64,000 nt of DNA, taken from NCBI RefSeq assembly GCF_000372725.1, contig NW_005200599.1, positions 35,754 through 99,753 of the forward strand. The letters are read 5' to 3'. This document shows, one piece after another, positions 9,812 to 19,210 of the stretch. The stretch comes from Emiliania huxleyi CCMP1516 (lineage: Eukaryota; Haptophyta; Isochrysidales; Noelaerhabdaceae). How positions within the stretch are numbered: position 1 is the stretch's first letter; the number at the start of each line of letters is the position of its first letter. The position numbers were made by a program, and so were the translations under genes. The notes under the pieces were generated by a model, which was given only the letters and a program-made list of their open reading frames with translations, had not been told where the DNA came from and did no database searches.

Positions 9812-11296
9812 ATGGCGGCCTCGCGGCCGTCCATCGATCTCGACGAGGATATCGCGGCCCTCCTGGAGCGGGCGCGCGTTTCTGCGCTCGTCTCCGGTAA
9901 GGTGGTGCCGCAGCTGCTGGCCCAGGACGTCGGCAACGTCGCGGCGCTGCTCGAGGCGGTCGCCGAGGACGGCCTCGAGGGGCTCGGCCTCGGCAAGACC
10001 GTGCAACGTCAGCTGTGCCGCTGCCTGCCGGCCCTGAACAGCTGCGACGCGGCTGAGGCAGCTTTGTCGTCCTTTGCCTCCCTGTCTCTGGTCGAGCCCC
10101 CGCTTGGGGCTGCGACTGGCGCGCAGGCGGGCAGCAGCGCGATGGCCGGCGGCGATGGTGCTGCTGGCGAGCGCGCTGGCGGCGGCGGCGGTACGGACGC
10201 TGCCGAGGGTGCCGCGCGTGCCGCAGACGGGCATGCGATTGCCGCAAGCGGCCCCCGCGGCGGAGCTGGGAGTGGCTCCGCTGGCGAGGAGCACGGCGGC
10301 GGGGCCGCGGCTGGCGGCGAGGGCCGCGGCGGCGCGCGCCCCAAAGAGGCGGACAGCGGCGCCTGCAGTGCGCAGGCCGCGGAAGGCGGAACCGGAGGCG
10401 GCGCCCCGGGGGCCTATATGGACCCCGTGGCGCCCGCGCTGCCGGCTAGCGGCGATGGGACGATCGCCGCCGCGGGGGGGGAGGAGGAGGTGGAGGGCGC
10501 CGCTGCCGCCGCCGAGGCGGGCCGCCGCGCTCCGAAGACCCTAATTGTTGCCGATCCTTCAGCGACGCGCCATACCGACACCGGGCACAGTTCGCAGCCA
10601 CTTGCTGCGTCCGCCGGAGCTTCGGATTCTACTTACAGCGGCGCGGACGCGGAGGATGCGGTGGCAGGAGGGGGCTCTGGGGCGGCGGAGGCGAGCGCGG
10701 CGGCCACGGCCGAGGAGGACAAGCGCGTCCGGGCGCTGAGGATTGCCCTGCAGCACAGGACGCAGATGCCCGTGACGGACGAGGAGGCCCGGGCTATCCT
10801 CCAGGCGCGAGGGGGTCGCGAGACGCCCGTGACGGAGGAGGAGGCGCGGGTCATCCTTCGGGCGCGGGGGGACGTCGGGCACGGCAGGGCTACCTTTCAG
10901 GCGCGGGCGCGCGGGCGCGGTGGGCGCGCCACGGCATCGCCGGCGCTGGCGAGCAAGGGCGGCGAGAAGCTATCGCGGCGTGGGAAGAAGGCGGTGGCGA
11001 AGGAGGCGGGCGAGGTGGTATCACGCGAGGAAGGCGAGGCGATTTATCGCGCGACGCTCGAGTCGCTGTTGGCGTCCACCGGGTGGACGCCGCGCGCCGC
11101 GGAGGAGAGGGCGCGCGAGGAGCAGCGTGCGCATGTTCGGCAGATGCGCTGGGCAAGGGAGCACGGCCGGGGGGAGCCGGTCCGGTGCTTTGACGCGGAG
11201 GAGTACGACGAAGGCGACGACGCTTTCGACGCGCTCTTCGACGGGGGCTCGGGGTACGGGTGGGATTCCCCCTCGGGGGGCGGCGCTTTCTTCTAG
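9812..11296 (+). CDS. Ala/Gly-rich protein of unknown function
   Basis: A 494-codon frame from ATG 9812 to TAG. The first 80 residues (IDLDEDIAALLERARVSALV and onward) form an amphipathic, helical-looking domain with Leu/Val periodicity. The middle (residues 95-300) is Ala/Gly/Glu low complexity. At about residues 318-350 lies a two-unit repeat (VTDEEARAILQARGG and VTEEEARVILRARGD). The C-terminal 130 residues are charged, helical, and end in an acidic Asp/Gly tail. I recognise no family. The ordered ends around a disordered middle, the internal repeat and the maintained frame suggest a real protein, perhaps a scaffold. The antisense frames are low-complexity shadows. Confidence 0.55.
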   Translation: MAASRPSIDLDEDIAALLERARVSALVSGKVVPQLLAQDVGNVAALLEAVAEDGLEGLGLGKTVQRQLCRCLPALNSCDAAEAALSSFASLSLVEPPLGAATGAQAGSSAMAGGDGAAGERAGGGGGTDAAEGAARAADGHAIAASGPRGGAGSGSAGEEHGGGAAAGGEGRGGARPKEADSGACSAQAAEGGTGGGAPGAYMDPVAPALPASGDGTIAAAGGEEEVEGAAAAAEAGRRAPKTLIVADPSATRHTDTGHSSQPLAASAGASDSTYSGADAEDAVAGGGSGAAEASAAATAEEDKRVRALRIALQHRTQMPVTDEEARAILQARGGRETPVTEEEARVILRARGDVGHGRATFQARARGRGGRATASPALASKGGEKLSRRGKKAVAKEAGEVVSREEGEAIYRATLESLLASTGWTPRAAEERAREEQRAHVRQMRWAREHGRGEPVRCFDAEEYDEGDDAFDALFDGGSGYGWDSPSGGGAFF

Positions 11297-11926
11297 GCGC
11301 CCGCCTTGACCCAACATAGAGGGAGCGGACCCTGAGTTGAGGAAATCGGGGGACGCGACCCACTTCGCCACAGACGGTCCCGCGCCTCGCCGCTATGACG
11401 GGTAGACGACCGCGGCTCGTGTGCGTCTACCCGTCTTTGTCCGGAGTGAATACTCCAACGCGCTCGTCGGTGACGGCGTCCCCCGATTTCGCCGCGCTCG
11501 GCGAACCTCGACAGCGCTTTCGGTGGCATGCAGCTCTTTGCGCCTGAAGCCTGGAGAGCAGCTCCTCTGCTGCTCATACGCTCTGCACAGTTGGCACAGC
11601 CTACTGTGCGGCTGCCACAGCTGTGACAGCGATGGGCTCGCCCTCACTGGCCCTCAGTCACTCGTGCTGCGGCTTGTGTGAGCGACACTGCTCGGCGACT
11701 GCCGGCACACTGTGAGACCATGGGTGTGAGGTAAAACCACGCTACCAGCGCTTGGTCACATCAGCCCTGAGGTCATATCCTTCTCCTCTGTTGATGGTAA
11801 CACTTGTCTACTCGCTGGAGCCGAGCAGGAGGGCTTGGCGCACAACCCCTGTTCAACTCAGGGTCCGCACCCCGTAGAGGGCGTTGTGTAGCCTAGCTTT
11901 TGGGTAATATAAATAACCAACCAATA
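11297..11926. other. Intergenic, no gene recognised
   Basis: No domain in any frame. The last 25 bp before the PLAC8 ATG are AT-rich (GGGTAATATAAATAACCAAC), which could belong to its 5' untranslated region or promoter. Confidence 0.4.
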
Positions 11927-12619
11927 ATGGTTGAGTCTCCGCTTCCGGTGGTTGGGGTGGCGTTGCAGGCGCAGCCGATCGTCCACGATGCCGTCGTCGT
12001 GGCCGTCGTCGTGGAAGGCGTCGAGATGGGCGGCGTCGAACAGGCGCAGCCGCTCGTCGCCAGCATGCAGCGGGCGCACGAGGCGCCCCCGACAGTCGCC
12101 CCAGACGGCCGGCCGGCCGGCGCGTGGTCGTCGGACATCTGTGACTGCTGCTCGCAGTGCATCCCGACCTGCTTTATGGCTTGCTGCTGCGAGCCCTGCG
12201 CGCTCGGTCAGCTCGCCGAGCGCCTAAAGAGAAACGGTTCGCCGCTCTGCGGCAACCCGTCATGCGGCTACTGGCGAATCATGCTCGCGCTGTTCTTCTG
12301 TTCCCTTGTCGTCTCCTGGCAACCCTTGGTACCTGTGTGGACTTGGTACCTGTACTTCGTCGTCAGTGTCGCCACTGGCATCTTGGTAAGGAAGAGCCTG
12401 CGTGTGTACTACTCCATCCCGGGGCCCGACTGCTGCCCCTCGGAATGCTGCCGGCCGTGCGACGACTTTTTCACCATGTGGTGCTGCGGGCCGTGCGCCG
12501 TCGCGCAGATGCTGCGCCACGTCTTCCCGTACGAGTCCGTCCGGCCGACTATCGATATCAAAGGCTCATTCTTCAGCTTCGGCATCGCTAATCTCGGCCC
12601 GGACACGGGGATGCCGTGA
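11927..12619 (+). CDS. PLAC8-family cysteine-rich protein
   Basis: A 230-residue protein starting at ATG 11927. After a Pro/Val-rich N-terminal 65 residues comes the PLAC8 signature: SDICDCCSQCIPTCFMACCC at about residue 70, a basic CALGQLAERL helix, a hydrophobic hairpin near residues 120-155, and the second Cys block (CCPSECCRPCDD, WCCGPCAVAQ) near residues 165-190. PLAC8 proteins (plant FW2.2/PCR, animal cornifelin) sit in or at membranes and affect cell size or metal ion transport; which role applies here cannot be told from sequence. It is intronless as read. An RCC1 scrap lies tail-to-tail just downstream. Confidence 0.85.
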   Translation: MVESPLPVVGVALQAQPIVHDAVVVAVVVEGVEMGGVEQAQPLVASMQRAHEAPPTVAPDGRPAGAWSSDICDCCSQCIPTCFMACCCEPCALGQLAERLKRNGSPLCGNPSCGYWRIMLALFFCSLVVSWQPLVPVWTWYLYFVVSVATGILVRKSLRVYYSIPGPDCCPSECCRPCDDFFTMWCCGPCAVAQMLRHVFPYESVRPTIDIKGSFFSFGIANLGPDTGMP

Positions 12620-12647
12620 AATGCACGCTTCCGCATTTCCGGGGTGT

Positions 12648-12780
12648 TCAGAAGGCCTCGATCTTCTTGGGCAGTAGCTGGTGCTGCTGGTCGCCGTGAC
12701 CCAACCGGCCTTGCCCTCCAAAGCCCCAGCTCCAGATAGCGCCGTCGGCGGTGATGGTGAGGCTGTGCTCGGAATAGCAT
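12648..12780 (-). pseudogene. Isolated RCC1 repeat fragment
   Basis: On the minus strand the peptide HSLTITADGAIWSWGFGGQG, then RLGHGDQQHQLLPKKIEAF and a stop, is one RCC1 blade. No start or further blades are in frame, and upstream sequence is unrelated. It closely resembles the end of the F-box/RCC1 gene at 28.7 kb, including an early stop at the same point. It is best read as a duplicated exon or gene fragment. Confidence 0.6.
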
Positions 12781-13117
12781 AGATGCCTTGCGTGTAGAAT
12801 TTTACAACGTGTACGTGTAGAACATATGCTTGTTGCTTGCCGTGGAGCCGGGGAGCCCCCACAGAGCACAGCGATCGATCCATGCGGCTCTCAGATAGCC
12901 GTGGCCGTGTCCTCGCTCCAAGTTCACATACATTAAAGTACTGCAAATGTACATACAAAAATACACGGCATGTCAACAAACTCAAACAGAAAGACAGGGA
13001 CAGGACGAAAGAAACGTATTACACAAATGTGCATGCCGTGTGTGGCAGCTCTGGTACGAGTCACGACGCGCGGTCCTCCCCCATGCTAGATGTCCCCGCG
13101 CGCGGTCCTCGCCCACG
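12781..13117. other. Intergenic, no gene recognised
   Basis: Nothing beyond a short direct repeat near 13070-13115 (GCGCGGTCCTCCCCCATGCTAGATGTCC / GCGCGGTCCTCGCCCACGCTAGATGTCC-like), just after the end of the carotenoid oxygenase gene. Confidence 0.4.
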
Positions 13118-14766
13118 CTAGATGTCCTCGCCGAACCATTCGCCGTGGAAATCTGCCGGCATGACGACGGGCGAGTAGGCCGTCGCCATCGTCCGCATCG
13201 TCGTCGCGTTGAGCACGAGCAGGTACGAGGCGCGCGCCTCGCCGTCGAGCATCACCGAGAGCACGACGCCGTCGTCCTCCGCCGTCGCCCCGGGGCGCGG
13301 CACAAACACTGGCTCGCTCGGATAGTGCGCTGTGCGGTACCACGAGACACACCGCGCGGCGGCCGGCTCGGGGGGGGCGGTGGAGGGAGGGCCAAAGTCG
13401 GCAGGCTCTGCGGCGGGGGGAGGGCCCAAGTCGACCTTGACGATTCCACTCACGTGTGTGGCCGCCGAGTCGGGCGAGCCGACGCTGTACACGAACCGGT
13501 AGGGCGCGCCGTGCCGCCTAATCTCGGGTCATCTCGGGTCATCTCGGGTACTCTCGGGGAACCGGTAGGGCGCGCCGTGCCGCCGGTCGTTGAAGCGGGG
13601 CATCTCGACATGCAGCTCCTCGCAGCCTCCGGGCTGGCGGCTGGCGGCGGCGGCGGGCAGAGGCCACTCGTCGTGCGGCACGGCCGCCTAGGGAGGCAGG
13701 GGGATATGCACACACAGGGGACGAGGAGCCGGGCTTGGGGTCGGAGGCGGCGGCGAGGGCGGCGGCGGCGAGGGAGGGAGGAGCTGGTGAGGGAGGTGGG
13801 CGCGGAGAGGGCGGCGGAGGCAAGGCCTGCGGGTCGGTCTTGATCTTGAACGGCCTCCACCTCGCCCACGCGACTGCGGGCTTGCGGGCACGCCAGTCGC
13901 CCCAGCGGCGCTGCCCCACGCGCCGCGCGGCGGCGGGGCGCGCCTCCTCCATGTCGAGCGTGTAGCGCCGGATCGTCGGCCGCAGCGCCTTGGGAAGAGC
14001 TCGCCCCCTCGTGACCTCTGGCGATCTCGGGTGATCTCTGGCGATCTCTGGCGATCTCGGGTGATCTCCGCAGCGCCTTGAGCAGTGCTCGCTCCCCCGC
14101 GTCGCGCATCACCTGGAGGTATAAGGTAAGGTACACTTCTCCACTCACACAACGCGGTGTGAAGCAAGGGCCAGGCAGCTGTCGGACGCGGCTCCACGTC
14201 GAAACGGCAGGAGCCCCACGGCATTCGTGCAAGGCCCGGTGCGCGTGGGTGAGCGGTGTGTGCGTGTGTCGCCTCGCGAGGAGAACGCGCGTCCGTCCGA
14301 GCAAGATATATACGAAGAGTCAACGGTCCGTTCTAGTACGGCCGCGCATCGCACCTCGAGGTTGCCGAAGCCGCGCGGGTTGGAGAGGAACGAGCCGTCC
14401 TGCGGCTGCGCAGCGTGGGTCAATGAGGCGCGTGATCTGAAGTCAGATTGCTCGATGAGGGTTGGAGAGGGGGGCGGGGAGGGTCATGGGAGGGAGGGAG
14501 GGAGGTTCGTCGGAGGGAGGGAGGGAGGGGGAGGGCGGGAGGGTCATGGGAAAGGGGGAGGGAGAGATGGAGGGTCATGGGAGGGAAGGCGAGCCGTCCT
14601 CGTACGCGATCAGGTCCATCGTCACCTAAGGTAAGGTAAGGTGAGGGTAAACTTCTCCACACACACGAGGTGGTGCGGGGGGGGGGGGTGACCCAGCGTC
14701 TCCACGTCTAGACGACTAGGAGCCCCACGGCATTAAAGTGTGTGTGCGTGTGTGTGTGTGTGCGTG

Positions 14767-14846
<80 letters not shown>

Positions 14847-16233
14847 GTGTGTTGTGTGTGTGTGACGGTCGCCCCCCTTGCCCCACCACCTTGCGGCCGC
14901 CGTCCGACTCCCACGCGTTGATGTGGTGGTTCATGTACATCGGGTCGGTGACGAAGGTCCGCACTGGCCCCGCCGTCGGGGAGGTCGACTCGAGGTCCAT
15001 CACGTAGACCGTCGTCTCCTGCTCGCCGCGCCACCCCAGCGTCTCGACGCCGGCGAACGGCTCCATCAGGACGAAAAGCTTCGAGCCGATCAGGTGCCTG
15101 CGTGGTGAATACACGCCGACATGAGGGCGTGAAGACGGCATTGTGCAGCGTATTCCGAGCACCGCGTGAACACGAGGGCGGCGAATACAGCGAATACGGC
15201 GGAATACACGACTGAATACGGCGGAGTACGCGTGTCCTCTCGAGCGCTAGTTGGGAGACAAGAACACGTCTTCCGCTTCTAGGACCAGGTGCGGCTCGAC
15301 ACGGAGAGAGCAGACCACGAGGATGACGTACCGCTCGGTCACCTGGAAGGAGTGGATCATCGGGAGGCCGTGCTCGGACAGGCGGATACGCAGCTGGCCG
15401 AGGAAGCGGCGCCGCGCGGCCGCGCCGCCGCCCGCCGCCGGCGCCGCCTCCGGCAAGGGGTCGTCGCGGTAGACGGAGACCACCGTGGAGGAGAGCGAGA
15501 GCTTGTCTTGCCGCACCTCGACGCGGCCGACCCACCCGACTGTCGCGCTGCCGTTGACCACGCGCTGCTTGTGCGCGCCAGTCACGGTGTCGGCGGTGCG
15601 GCGCGGCGCCTCCATCTCCACCTTGAGATGGCCCGTGCTCGCCAGCGTCTCGAGGTCGAAGGTGTTGCTCGCCACGCTCGTGTCGGACGAGGCGTGCACT
15701 GCGCCGCCCGTGCTGCCGATGAAGATGTTGGTGTTGTCCGTCACTGGCTCCTCGAGGAGGGCGCGGACACGCTGGCAGGGGGTGTAGGTTGGCTCGACGG
15801 GCAGCATCGTCACGAGGGCTGGCTCGGTCCAGAGCGCCCACGGAGAGGAGGGCGGCGCCGCCAGCTGCGTGCGGTTGTAGAGGTGCGACTGCAGCATCCG
15901 CGACTGAAAGTGGACGCCGTCGCCGTCGACGCGGTACTTGGTCAGCTTGGCGAGCCCGTCTATCTGGTGCTGAAGCTGTTGCCGGCCGACCTCAAAGCTT
16001 CCCGGGCCGACTCGGACGAGCGATCCACGCAGCCACTTTGGGAGGGCGCCGTCCACCTTGAGGCGCATCGGCGTCACCACCTCGGTCGCGTCGCTCCGCC
16101 ACCAGAGATCGTAGCCGGCTGCGTCGCCGCCCGTCGGTGGCTGCTGCGGCTGGGCCGGACGGGCGGCGAACCGAGGTTGGCCGCGCAGAGGGGGCCGCCA
16201 CGCGCACGCGAGCAGAGCGAGGGGGGTGCACAT
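13118..16233 (-). CDS. Carotenoid cleavage oxygenase (CCD/RPE65 family), eight exons
   Basis: Proposed coding sequence, minus strand: complement(join(13118..13517,13584..13687,13827..13988,14077..14112,14355..14399,14599..14625,14890..15097,15293..16233)), 640 residues, frame closed throughout. All four iron-ligand histidines of the beta-propeller are visible: H221 (TGAHKQRV), H294 (LPMIHSFQVTERY), H371 or H372 (YMNHHINAWE) and H632 (PADFHGEWFG). Such enzymes cleave a double bond of carotenoids or apocarotenoids with O2. The start MCTPLALLACA looks like a signal or transit peptide. Intron borders are GT-AG (two), GC-AG (four) and GA-AG (one). Four introns begin with a copy of the next exon's first bases. 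The upstream flank holds two TAAAATTCTTTTTGCTACG boxes (16249-16305) and a long GT tract. Substrate and cleavage position cannot be inferred. Confidence 0.85.
13518..13583 (-). other. 66-bp GC-AG intron with 25-nt duplication of the following exon
   Basis: The first 25 nt of the intron (13583-13559) equal the first 25 nt of the next exon (13517-13493). The remaining 41 nt are CCCGAGAT-type repeats ending in TTAG. See findings. Confidence 0.8.
14733..14862. repeat. (GT)n microsatellite inside the carotenoid oxygenase gene
   Basis: A nearly pure GT tract with a few GC interruptions; read on the gene strand it is CA-rich and lies in the intron 14626-14889. Confidence 0.95.
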
Positions 16234-16239
16234 TTCCTG

Positions 16240-16310
16240 GAACGGACGCCGTAGCAAAAAGAATTTTAGAGCCTGATCCCAGTGACGTGCGTAGCAAAAA
16301 GAATTTTATT
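16240..16310 (-). promoter_or_regulatory. Duplicated TAAAATTCTTTTTGCTACG box upstream of the carotenoid oxygenase
   Basis: In gene orientation the 19-mer occurs twice, about 41 bp apart, the nearer copy ending about 20 bp before the ATG. Related AAATTCTTTT words lie just upstream of other genes in the window (21.3, 29.35 and 46.4 kb). A promoter or transcription-start role is inferred; it may also be a retroelement insertion scar, because family A tails end in TAAAATTCTT. Confidence 0.35.
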
Positions 16311-16555
16311 GCAAGAATTTTTCGAGGCGAGGGGGAGCACAAATAGGACGCCCAGCCTTGCCCTCGTGCCGCCGAGTGCATATCCTATGCGAGAGAGATC
16401 CCCTGTGCCCTGTGCAAGGCGCGCGATACACTGTGCCCAGCCCTCTCCGCGCGGCGATGCGCCCTCCCCCCTCGCTTTTGCAAAATCCTGCAAAGGTGGG
16501 GACGTGTCTGTCGACCCAGCCCTAGCTTGGGATGTCCGTTTTATGTATTTATTTA

Positions 16556-16665
16556 TTTATAGGAAATTTAAAACAAACTCTCTCTCACGACACTAGGCAC
16601 GGGCCTGGCGCGCACTGGCACTAACACAGGTACACCACAGGAGCCGCCTAACAAAGCAACTCCTG
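16556..16665 (-). mobile_element. Retroelement family A, 3' tail, minus strand
   Basis: In reverse complement this reads hairpin-like GGAGTTGC...GGCGGCTCC, then ACCTGTGTTAGTGCCAGTGC and a CTCGTGAGAGAGAG-type end, matching the tails at 7204 and 45305. Confidence 0.6.
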
Positions 16666-16668
16666 CGA

Positions 16669-16811
<143 letters not shown>

Positions 16812-16974
16812 TACTCGACCGCCCTCGCCGCAGGCAAGGAAGCTCATTGACTATCTGCTCTGCGATGGCCGTGGACGCGAAGAACGACTGTGGGCTGAAG
16901 CCGCACTCGGCTCCGTCCTCCTCCCGATCCCCATCTGCGCGTGCGCTCGCCGCCCGCGCCGCCTCCGGGACCCG

Positions 16975-17230
16975 AGAAAAAAAAAATTGAAAAGAAAACA
17001 ACTCTCTCACACAGCAGACAGGCTCGACACAGGTGCGGACTGGCGCGTGCTAGCACCAACACAGGCACACCACCGGAGCCGCCTAAGCGACTCTGGTAAG
17101 AAGCTAAGAACGGCAATGCACTTAATAGCTCCGTGCACAATGCCGCTCTCCCCGCACGCTAGCTCGTTCACCGTCTGCCATGCCAGGGGTGGAGAACGAT
17201 AGACAGTCGCTGCATCTGCAGCCCGTGCCA
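16975..17230 (-). mobile_element. Retroelement family A, 3' ORF end plus tail, minus strand
   Basis: In reverse complement it resembles 40540-40770: the GGGCTGCAGATGCAGCG coding segment, GGTGAACGAGCTAGCGTGCG, the stem-loop GAGTCGCTTAGGCGGCTCC, then the CCAGT-rich tail ending in an A/T run. It lies directly upstream of the gene at 17.3 kb, so an ATG at 17180 in the element should not be taken as that gene's start without transcript support. Confidence 0.65.
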
Positions 17231-17332
17231 GTGCTCAAAAAAGAAAAAAAGAAAATACTCGATTTACGCGAATTTGCAAACTCGCGGGGGTCCCTCCGAA
17301 ACAACCAAGTATCGCAACGAGGAAGAGCATCC

Positions 17333-18517
17333 ATGGCGAAACGGCCTCGCGTCCACCACCGCCTCAACATCACCATCAGGGCTGTGGCGCGGAGGTCCAA
17401 CCCTGAATCAGCGAGCTGCCAGGCCGGCGTCGTGCACAAGACCAACCACGTCTGTTGTAACGCGACGTGCGGGCTGTGCGGCGGGCGCGGCTGTTCGACT
17501 GCTCCGGGAGGGCGGCTACAGTGCTGTATGCCCGCGATCCTGCGCAGCAGGCGGATCTGTCACGTGTGGTCAGACGTGGCATGCATACTGCATCGCCCCG
17601 CACAGGGCAACGAGGCTGTCAATAATCTTACCACCGCGCCGCTGGCGCTAGTCCATCCGAAGAACCCGGCAAGCAAGGCGCAGCTTGACACTCCGTGCGC
17701 CTCCGTGGTTACCTCCGACGCGCGGTACGTGAGACCTCTCTCGATTTTGCTGCGCTCCCTGCACGCTGCTAATGTGCCACACGCCGTGCTGGTTACGTCG
17801 GACCTCAAACACACTGGCGCCGACGTCTTCCGCAACCGCCATGAGGAAGGCGTGCGTCTGTCCGAGATCCGCACGCGTGATAGCAACTACGAGTACTTGG
17901 GATTTCAAAAGCTTCAGCAGCACCTGAACCAATCCTTCCTGTCACACCGCTGCTTTGTGATGCTGCACGACACGTGCGAAGTGTCGCCCGGCTTTGGCAA
18001 CCTCACGATGCGCAGCTTCGGCGACAAGCACCACGTGCTGGTTGGTAATGGGTGGACGTCAAACATCATGGCCATAACCGCGCTCGGAGTGCCCCAGCTC
18101 AGAATAAGGAAGTACAAGACGAAAATGGCCGCTGTCTACGGGGAGTTCCGACGGAAGGTGCTGCAAGTGTTCGCCAAGGACCGCATCGGTCAGATCGCGA
18201 CGCGGGAGGGAAAAGGACTGCGCGACGTATACGGGACCGGGCTGCCGCGGACGGTGTACTTTTACCCCGACTTGCATGTAGTCAAGTATGTCTATAAACC
18301 GCCCGTGGCTTGGCAGACAGCAGGCGAGAACGCACGCCTGCGTGCGCAAACCTACCGCCGGCGCGTCGGCTTGCGGATGCAGACGAACAAAACGGTCAAG
18401 GACGCGCACTGGCAGTGGCGCGAGGCATGTGGCGCCGGCTCGCGATGGCATGCAGGCCGCTGCGAAGGTCAATGGTTGGGTAGTAGGGCTAGAGGGTTGC
18501 TCCGTACATACACTTAG
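17333..18517 (+). CDS. Putative secreted glycosyltransferase-like protein with Cys-rich N-terminal motif
   Basis: The frame is open from 17180, but 17180-17230 belongs to a retroelement copy, so ATG 17333 is preferred (394 residues). Near residue 40 is a Cys-rich motif (VCCNATCGLCGGRGC, then a CC about 12 residues on), a pattern I associate with secreted algal proteins. From about residue 120, ASVVTSDARYVRPLSILLRS has the shape of the first beta-alpha unit of a nucleotide-sugar-dependent transferase. FVMLHDTCEVSPGFG could carry a metal-binding acidic site. A clear DxD motif was not found. Hence a glycosyltransferase role is a guess; secretion or a Golgi location is plausible. The C-terminus is basic. 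Confidence 0.55.
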   Translation: MAKRPRVHHRLNITIRAVARRSNPESASCQAGVVHKTNHVCCNATCGLCGGRGCSTAPGGRLQCCMPAILRSRRICHVWSDVACILHRPAQGNEAVNNLTTAPLALVHPKNPASKAQLDTPCASVVTSDARYVRPLSILLRSLHAANVPHAVLVTSDLKHTGADVFRNRHEEGVRLSEIRTRDSNYEYLGFQKLQQHLNQSFLSHRCFVMLHDTCEVSPGFGNLTMRSFGDKHHVLVGNGWTSNIMAITALGVPQLRIRKYKTKMAAVYGEFRRKVLQVFAKDRIGQIATREGKGLRDVYGTGLPRTVYFYPDLHVVKYVYKPPVAWQTAGENARLRAQTYRRRVGLRMQTNKTVKDAHWQWREACGAGSRWHAGRCEGQWLGSRARGLLRTYT

Positions 18518-18747
18518 CCTCTGCAGCGAGCGAGCGCTCAACTTAGCCCCCGCACGGAGCCGGGCTCGGACTTAGACGCTGTATGGTCGGGGGCCATGAA
18601 CTTAGACGACACAAGGCCAGCTCCGGGTAAAAGTCGGGTATACCTGCAAAAGAGAAAAGTCCAGGTGTAGCCCTGCTTTTGGTATTTTATAAAGTCCAGG
18701 TTTACCCGAAATATACCTGGACGCGTCCCGACCAACGTATGCCGCGC

Positions 18748-19210
18748 GCGCACGACGCCATATCGCCTTCTCCCAGGGCCAGTGCGCTACTTGCGGCGCG
18801 CAATTCCTGCTCAAGTACGCGCACCGTACCATGTGCTGCCGCTATGCGTGCCGTAAGGCGGCTGCGGCGAAGCGGCGGGCGCGGCATGCCGATGGCAGTG
18901 CGGACGATGCGGTTGCGATGTGTTCTGCTTCAAGATCGTGGCGGTGCTTGGCATGGATATGCACTTCTGCGATCCCAATCAGCTCATCGCAACGAAGCAG
19001 CGCAACAAGCTGGCTGCTGCCAACAAGGTCCTATGCTACCTTCACGCGCGGATCGTTCAAAGAGGACCAGCGCATACACCGGCTTCTCTGACATGCGTTT
19101 GTTTGAGCTTGAGGCTATTTGTGAGAAATGTTTGGCTAGAGATTGCGCTCAAGAAGCAGCAACGAGAATCGGAAGGGGAGGATGCTGAGGCGGCGATTGC
19201 TGAGGCATGA
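18748..19210 (+). pseudogene. Possible zinc-binding ORF fragments in two frames
   Basis: One frame from about 18760 reads QGQCATCGAQFLLKYAHRT, then MCCRYACRKAAAAKRR, a C2/H/C-type arrangement that could bind zinc. Sense appears to pass to another frame near 18920 (FCFKIVAVLGMDMHFCDP onward), ending at 19208-19210. No single frame covers both. It may be a decayed gene or transposon-derived; weak evidence. Confidence 0.2.

Noticed and set aside
17180-17332. Upstream ATG 17180 as start of the glycosyltransferase-like gene
   Set aside because: The ATG lies in an antisense retroelement tail shared with other loci, so it was probably acquired by insertion; ATG 17333 is preferred.
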